Positions 59,237 through 64,000 of a DNA stretch of 64,000 nucleotides are shown one piece after another. This DNA is from Tupaia tana (Eukaryota; Chordata; Mammalia; Scandentia; Tupaiidae), in NCBI GenBank assembly GCA_026018925.1, contig JAKSZU010000328.1:62001-126000 (forward strand). The letters are read 5' to 3'. Both the position numbers and the translations under genes were made by a program. Under the pieces are notes generated by a model. It searched no databases. It saw nothing but the letters and a program-made list of their open reading frames with translations, and was not told where the DNA came from. Position 1 is the stretch's first letter. Each line of letters starts with the position of its first letter.

Positions 59237-62200
59237 GTCTCTGAGGTCTCTTTGTCTCTCTGCTCCTGTCTCCTCATTTTTTTTTTGGTAATTATTCCTT
59301 TTACGATTTTTTAAATGTAGAATTTCTTTCTGGCTCTCACCTCCAACTTTTGTTTTGTTAATAAGCCCTTCTGCTCCTTTCTCCCAGGCAGGAGTGTTGA
59401 GGCATTTCTCTGAGAAGAATCCACATGGACACTGGGAACTAGATATTTCAGGCACAGGAGAAATGAAGATTTTCTACTCATAATTCAGCCTCCAGCAAGC
59501 AAAGCTAGTGTGGTAGGGAGCCCCTCTGGCCTTCTATCCCTGTCCCTGTGTCTCTGAGGTCTCTGTGTCTCTCTGCTCCTGTCTCCTCATATTTTTTTGG
59601 TAATTTTTCATTTTTACGATTTTTTTAAAGGTAGAATTTCTCTCTGGCTCTCAGCTCCATCTTTTGTTTTGTTAATAAGCCCTTCTGCTCCTTTCTCCCA
59701 GGCAGGAGAGTTGAGCCATTCTCTGAGAAGTATCCACATGGATACTGGGAACGAGATATTTCAGGCACAGGAGAAATGAACATTTTCTACTCATAATTCA
59801 GCCTCCAGCAAGCAAAGCTAGTGTAGTAGGGAGCCCCTCTGGCCTTCTATCCCTGTCCCTGTGTCTCTGAGGTCTCTGTGTCTCCTGCTCCTGTCTCATC
59901 ATTTTTTTTTGGTAATTTTTTCCTTTTTACGATTTTTTTAAAGGTAGAATTTCTCTCTGGCTCTCAGCTCCATCTTTTGTTTTGTTAATAAGCCCTTCTG
60001 CTCCTTTCTCCCAGGCAGGAGAGTTGAGCCATTCTCTGAGAAGAATCCACATGGATACTGGAACTAGATATTTCAGGCACAGGAGAAATGAAGATTTTCT
60101 ACTCATAATTCAGCCTCCAGCAAGCAAAGCTAGTGTGGTAGGGAGGCCCTCTGGCCTTCTATCCCTGTCCCTGTGTCTCTGAGTTCTCTGTGTCTCTCTG
60201 CTCCTGTCTCCTCACTATTTTTTTTTGGTAATTTTTCCTTTTTACGATTTTTTAAAGGTAGAATTTCTCTGTGGCTCTCAGCTCCATCTTTTGTTTTGTT
60301 AATAAGCCCTTCTGCTCCTTTCTCCCAGGCAGGAGAGTTGAGCCATTCTCTGAGAAGAATCCACATGGATACTGGGAACTAGATATTTCAGGCACAGGAG
60401 AAATGAAGATTTTCTACTCATAATTCAGGCCTCCAGCAAGCAAAGCTAGTGTGGTAGGGAGCCCCTCTGGCCTTCTATCCCTGTCCCTGTGTCTCTGAGA
60501 TCTCTGTGTCTCTCTGCTCCTGTCTCCTCATTTTTTTTTGGTAATTTTTCTTTTAAGATTTTTTTAAAGGTAGAATTTCTCTCTGGCTCTCAGCTCCAAC
60601 TTTTTGTTTTGTTAATAAGCCCTTCTGCTCCTTTCTCCCAGGCAGGATAGTTGAGCCATTCTCTGAGAAGAATCCACATGGATACTGGGAACTAGATATT
60701 TCAGGCACAGGAGAAATTGAAGATTTTCTACTCATAATTCAGACCTCCAGCAAGCAAAGCTAGTGTGGTAGGGAGCCCCTCTGGGCTTCTATCCCTGTCC
60801 CTGTGTCTCTGAGGTCTCTGTGTCTCTCTGCTCCTGTCTCCTCATTTTTTTTGTAATTTTTCCTTATTACGATTTTTTTAAAGGTAGAAATTTCTCTCTG
60901 GCTCTCAGCTCCATCTTTTGTTTTGTTAATAAGCTCTTCTGCTCCTTTCTCCAGGCAGGAGAGTTGAGCATTCTCTGAGAAGAATCCACATGGATACTGG
61001 GAACTAGATATTTCAGGCACAGGAGAAATGAAGATTTTCTACTCATAATTCAGCCTCCAGCAAGCAAAGCTAGTGTGGTAGGGAGCCCCTCTGGCCTTCT
61101 ATCCCTGTCCCTGTGTCTCTGAGTTCTCTGTGTCTCTCTGCTCCTGTCTCTTCAGTTTTTTTTTTTGGTAATTTTTCCTTTTTACGATTTTTTTTAAAGG
61201 TAGAATTTCTCTCTGGCTCTCAGCTCCATCTTTTGTTTTGTTAATAAGCCCTTCTGGTCCTTTCTCCCAGGCAGGACAGTTGAGCCATTCTCTGAGAAGA
61301 ATCCACATGGATACTGGGAACTAGATATTTCAGGCACAGGAGAAATGAAGATTTTCTACTCATAATTCAGCCTCCAGCAAGCAAAGCTAGTGTGGTAGGG
61401 AGCCCTCTGGCCTTCTATCCCTGTCCCTGTGTCTCTGAGTTCTCTGTGTCTCTCTGCTCCTGTCTCCTCACTATTTTTTTTGGTAATTTTTCCTTTTTAC
61501 GATTTTTTTAAAGGTAGAATTTCTCTCTGGCTCTCAGCTCCATCTTTTGTTTTGTTAATAAGCCCTTCTGCTCCTTTTCTCCCAGGCAGGATAGTTGAGC
61601 CATTCTCTGAGAAGAATCCACATGGATACTGGGAACTAGATATTTCAGGCACAGGAGAAATGAAGATTTTCTACTCATAATTCAGCCTCCAGCAAGCAAA
61701 GCTAGTGTGGTAGGGAGCCCCTCTGGCCTTCTATCCCTGTCCCTGTGTCTCTGAGATCTCTGTGTCTCTCTGCTCCTGTCTCCTCATTTTTTTTTTGGTA
61801 ATTTTTCCTTTTTAAGATTTTTTAAAGGTAGAATTTCTCTCTGGCTCTCAGCTCCAACTTTTGTTTTGTTAATAAGCCCTTCTGCTCCTTTCTCCCAGGC
61901 AGGATAGTTGAGCCATTCTCTGAGAAGAATCCACATGGATACTGGGAACTAGATATTTCAGGCACAGGAGAAATGAAGATTTTCTACTCATAATTCAGCT
62001 CCAGCAAGCAAAGCTAGTGTGGTAGGGAGCCCCTCTGGGCTTCTATCCCTGTCCCTGTGTCTCTGAGGTCTCTGTGTCTCTCTGCTCCTGTCTCCTCATT
62101 TTTTTTGGTAATTGTTTCCTTATTACGATTTTTTTAAAGGTAGAATTTCTCTCTGGCTCTCAGCTCCATCTTTTGTTTTGTTAATAAGCTCTTCTGCTCC

Positions 62201-63004
62201 TTTCTCCCAGGCAGGAGAGTTGAGCCATTCTCTGAGAAGAATCCACATGGATACTGGGAGACTAGATATTTCAGGCACAGGAGAAATGAAGATTTTCTAC
62301 TCATAATTCAGCCTCCAGCAAGCAAAGCTAGTGTGGTAGGGAGCCCCTCTGGCCTTCTATCCCTGTCCCTGTGTCTCTGAGTTCTCTGTGTCTCTCTGCT
62401 CCTGTCTCTTCAGTTTTTTTTTTGGTAATTTTTCCTTTTTACGATTTTTTTTAAAGGTAGAATTTCTCTCTGGCTCTCAGCTCCATCTTTTGTTTTGTTA
62501 ATAAGCCCTTCTGGTCCTTTCTCCCAGGCAGGACAGTTGAGCCATTCTCTGAGAAGAATCCACATGGATACTGGGGAACTAGATATTTCAGGCACAGGAG
62601 AAATGAAGATTTTCTACTCATAATTCAGCCTCCAGCTAGCAAAGCTAGTGTGGTAGGGAGCCCCTCTGGCCTTGCTATCCCTGTCCCTGTGGCTCTGAGG
62701 TCTCTGTGTCTCTCTGCTCCTGTCTCCTCATTTTTTTTTTGGTAATTTTTCCATTTTACGATTTTTTAAAAGGTAGAATTTCTCTCTGGCTCTCAGCTCC
62801 ATCTTTTGTTTTGTTAATAAGCCCTTCTGCTCCTTTCTCCCAGGCAGGAGAGTTGAGCCATTCTCTGAGAAGAATCCACATGGATACTGGGAACTAGATA
62901 TTTCAGGCACAGGAGAAATGAAGATTTTCTACTCATAATTCAGCCTCCAGCAAGCAAAGCTAGTGTGGTAGGGAGCCCCTCTGGCCTTCTATCCCTGTCC
63001 CTGT
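59237..63004. repeat. Rearranged 12-monomer block
   Basis: Starts are X 59237, Y 59550, Z 59863, T 60175, A/T 60491, L 60805, K 61125, T-like 61431, A/T 61747, L 62059, K 62373 and J 62691. It resembles the 19403 block: Y has 'gaacattttc' and Z has 'gaggtctctg', neither of which occurs in the HOR copies. The T at 60175 ends with A's 'caggagag', while the two A monomers end with T's 'caggatag' and begin 'gagatctc'. The first K has lost its 'cagctagc' end and leads into a T-like monomer where J would be expected. Confidence 0.87.
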
Positions 63005-64000
63005 GTCTCTGAGGTCTCTGTGTCTCTCTGCTCCTGTCTCCTCATTTTTATTTTGGTAATTTTTCCTTTTTACGATTTTTTTAAAGGTAGAATTTCTCTC
63101 TGGCTCTCAGCTCCATCTTTTGTTTTGTTAATAAGCCCTTCTGCTCCTTTCTCCCAGGCAGGAGAGTTGAGCCAGTCTCTGAGAAGAATCCACATGGATA
63201 CTGGGAACTAGATATTTCAGGCACAGGTGAAATGAAGATTTTCTACTCATAATTCAGCCTCCAGCAAGCAAAGCTAGTGTGGTAGGGAGCCCCTCTGGCC
63301 TTCTATCCCTGTCCCTGTGTCTCTGAGGTCTCTGTGTCTCTCTGCTCCTGTCTCCTCATTTTTTTTTTTGGTAATTTTTCCTTTTTACGATTTTTTTAAA
63401 GGTAGAATTTCTCTCTGGCTCTCAGCTCCATCTTTTGTTTTGTTAATAAGCCCTTCTGCTCCTTTCTCCCAGGCAGGAGAGTTGAGCCAGTCTCTGAGAA
63501 GAATCCACATGGATACTGGGAACTAGATATTTCAGGCACAGGAGAAATGAAGATTTTCTACTCATAATTCAGCCTCCAGCAAGCAAAGCTAGTGTGGTAG
63601 GGAGCCCCTCTGGCCTTCTATCCCTGTCCCTGTGTCTCTGAGGTCTCTGTGTCTCTCTGCTCCTGTCTCCTCATTTTTTTTTGGTAATTTTTCCTTTTTA
63701 CGATTTTTTTAAAGGTAGAATTTCTCTCTGGCTCTCAGCTCCATCTTTTGTTTTGTTAATAAGCCCTTCTGCTCCTTTCTCCCAGGCAGGAGAGTTGAGC
63801 CAGTCTCTGAGAAGAATCCACATGGATACTGGGAACTAGATATTTCAGGCACAGGAGAAATGAAGATTTTCTACTCATAATTCAGCCTCCAGCAAGCAAA
63901 GCTAGTGTGGTAGGGAGCCCCTCTGGCCTTCTATCCCTGTCCCTGTGTCTCTGAGGTCTCTGTGTCTCTCTGCTCCTGTCTCCTCATATTTTTTTGGTAA
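63005..64000. repeat. Local expansion of an I-like monomer carrying 'gccagtctctg'
   Basis: Three consecutive complete monomers (63005, 63319, 63634) share 'gagccagtctctgag' where all other monomers I checked have 'gagccattctctgag'. They differ in the first T tract ('ttttattttgg' in the first). A partial monomer with 'catattttttt' begins at 63947. This is a short-range tandem amplification, independent of the 47-mer, and it may continue beyond the window. Confidence 0.88.

Larger units (their letters stand above)
1..64000. repeat. Satellite DNA array, ~313-bp monomer, about 205 head-to-tail copies
   Basis: The window is filled by one tandemly repeated unit. Landmarks such as 'ttaataag', 'ctcccaggcagg', 'cacaggagaaatga' and 'gtctctgag' return every 311-316 bp from end to end. 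From the box at 302 to the box at 63947 there are 203 steps, a mean of 313.5 bp. All copies share one orientation, and I saw no inversion, insertion or unique spacer. Length differences come mostly from two T tracts, one after 'tcctca' and one after 'acga'. The consensus has a pyrimidine-rich first half and a more purine-rich second half, with a single CpG. The array continues past both window edges. I do not recognise the family by name. Confidence 0.99.

Noticed and set aside
1-64000. CRISPR array
   Set aside because: The repeat is a continuous ~313-bp unit with no short repeat/unique spacer alternation and no cas genes.
1-64000. rRNA, tRNA, U-snRNA or other RNA gene clusters arranged in tandem
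   Set aside because: No tRNA-like A and B boxes, cloverleaf, 5S-like internal promoter or rRNA core motif was seen. T runs in each monomer would also stop polymerase III on the plus strand.
1-64000. CENP-B box or telomeric repeats
   Set aside because: CpG is almost absent, so the required TTCG/CGGG core cannot be formed, and no TTAGGG-type runs are present.
1-64000. Bacterial or phage origin suggested by many short GTG-start frames
   Set aside because: A 64 kb gene-free tandem satellite with strong CpG depletion and a higher-order structure is not a prokaryotic arrangement.

Overview
The whole 64 kb window is one uninterrupted tandem array of a satellite monomer of about 313 bp. All copies are head-to-tail in one orientation, and the array runs off both ends. 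I count 203 complete and 2 partial monomers: with each monomer started at its 'gtctctgag' (or 'ggctctgag') box, the first full one begins at 302 and the last, cut by the window end, at 63947. I see no protein-coding gene, RNA gene, transposon insertion, CRISPR array or unique sequence. The many short open frames are by-products of the repeat. The organism is probably an animal, most likely a vertebrate. The consensus monomer keeps only one CpG (in 'ttacgattt') while CTG and CAG are abundant, as expected for CpG-methylated vertebrate DNA and not for a plant, which would also lose CHG. I cannot name the species. 

The monomers are not interchangeable. Diagnostic substitutions define at least 18 types, named here X, Y, Z, T, A, Q, R, S, P, V, W, U, L, K, J, I, H and M, and the types recur in fixed order as a higher-order repeat (HOR). 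The clearest signal is a 47-monomer HOR of about 14.7 kb, made of an 18-monomer block, a 13-monomer block and a 16-monomer block, each opening with X. Copy one is 23802-38550 and copy two is 38551-53268. 

Layout: 1-14390 is the most heterogeneous part and shows an older register in which unusual modules repeat 23 to 24 monomers (7.2-7.5 kb) apart. 14391-19402 is a ladder of L-K-J-I-H modules joined through hybrid monomers. 19403-23801 is a 14-monomer block that looks like the undeleted form of the HOR's 13-monomer block. 23802-53268 holds the two HOR copies. 53269-59236 is a 19-monomer chimera of two block types. 59237-63004 is a rearranged 12-monomer block resembling 19403-23801. 63005-64000 is a short local expansion of one subtype. 

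The window therefore records satellite evolution by unequal exchange: hybrid monomers with visible junctions, whole-monomer gains and losses, and near-complete homogenisation of the 14.7 kb unit. Each monomer also carries a strong 3' splice-acceptor-like site, a donor-like site, long pyrimidine/T tracts and small dyads. A centromeric or pericentromeric/heterochromatic location is plausible but cannot be shown from sequence alone.
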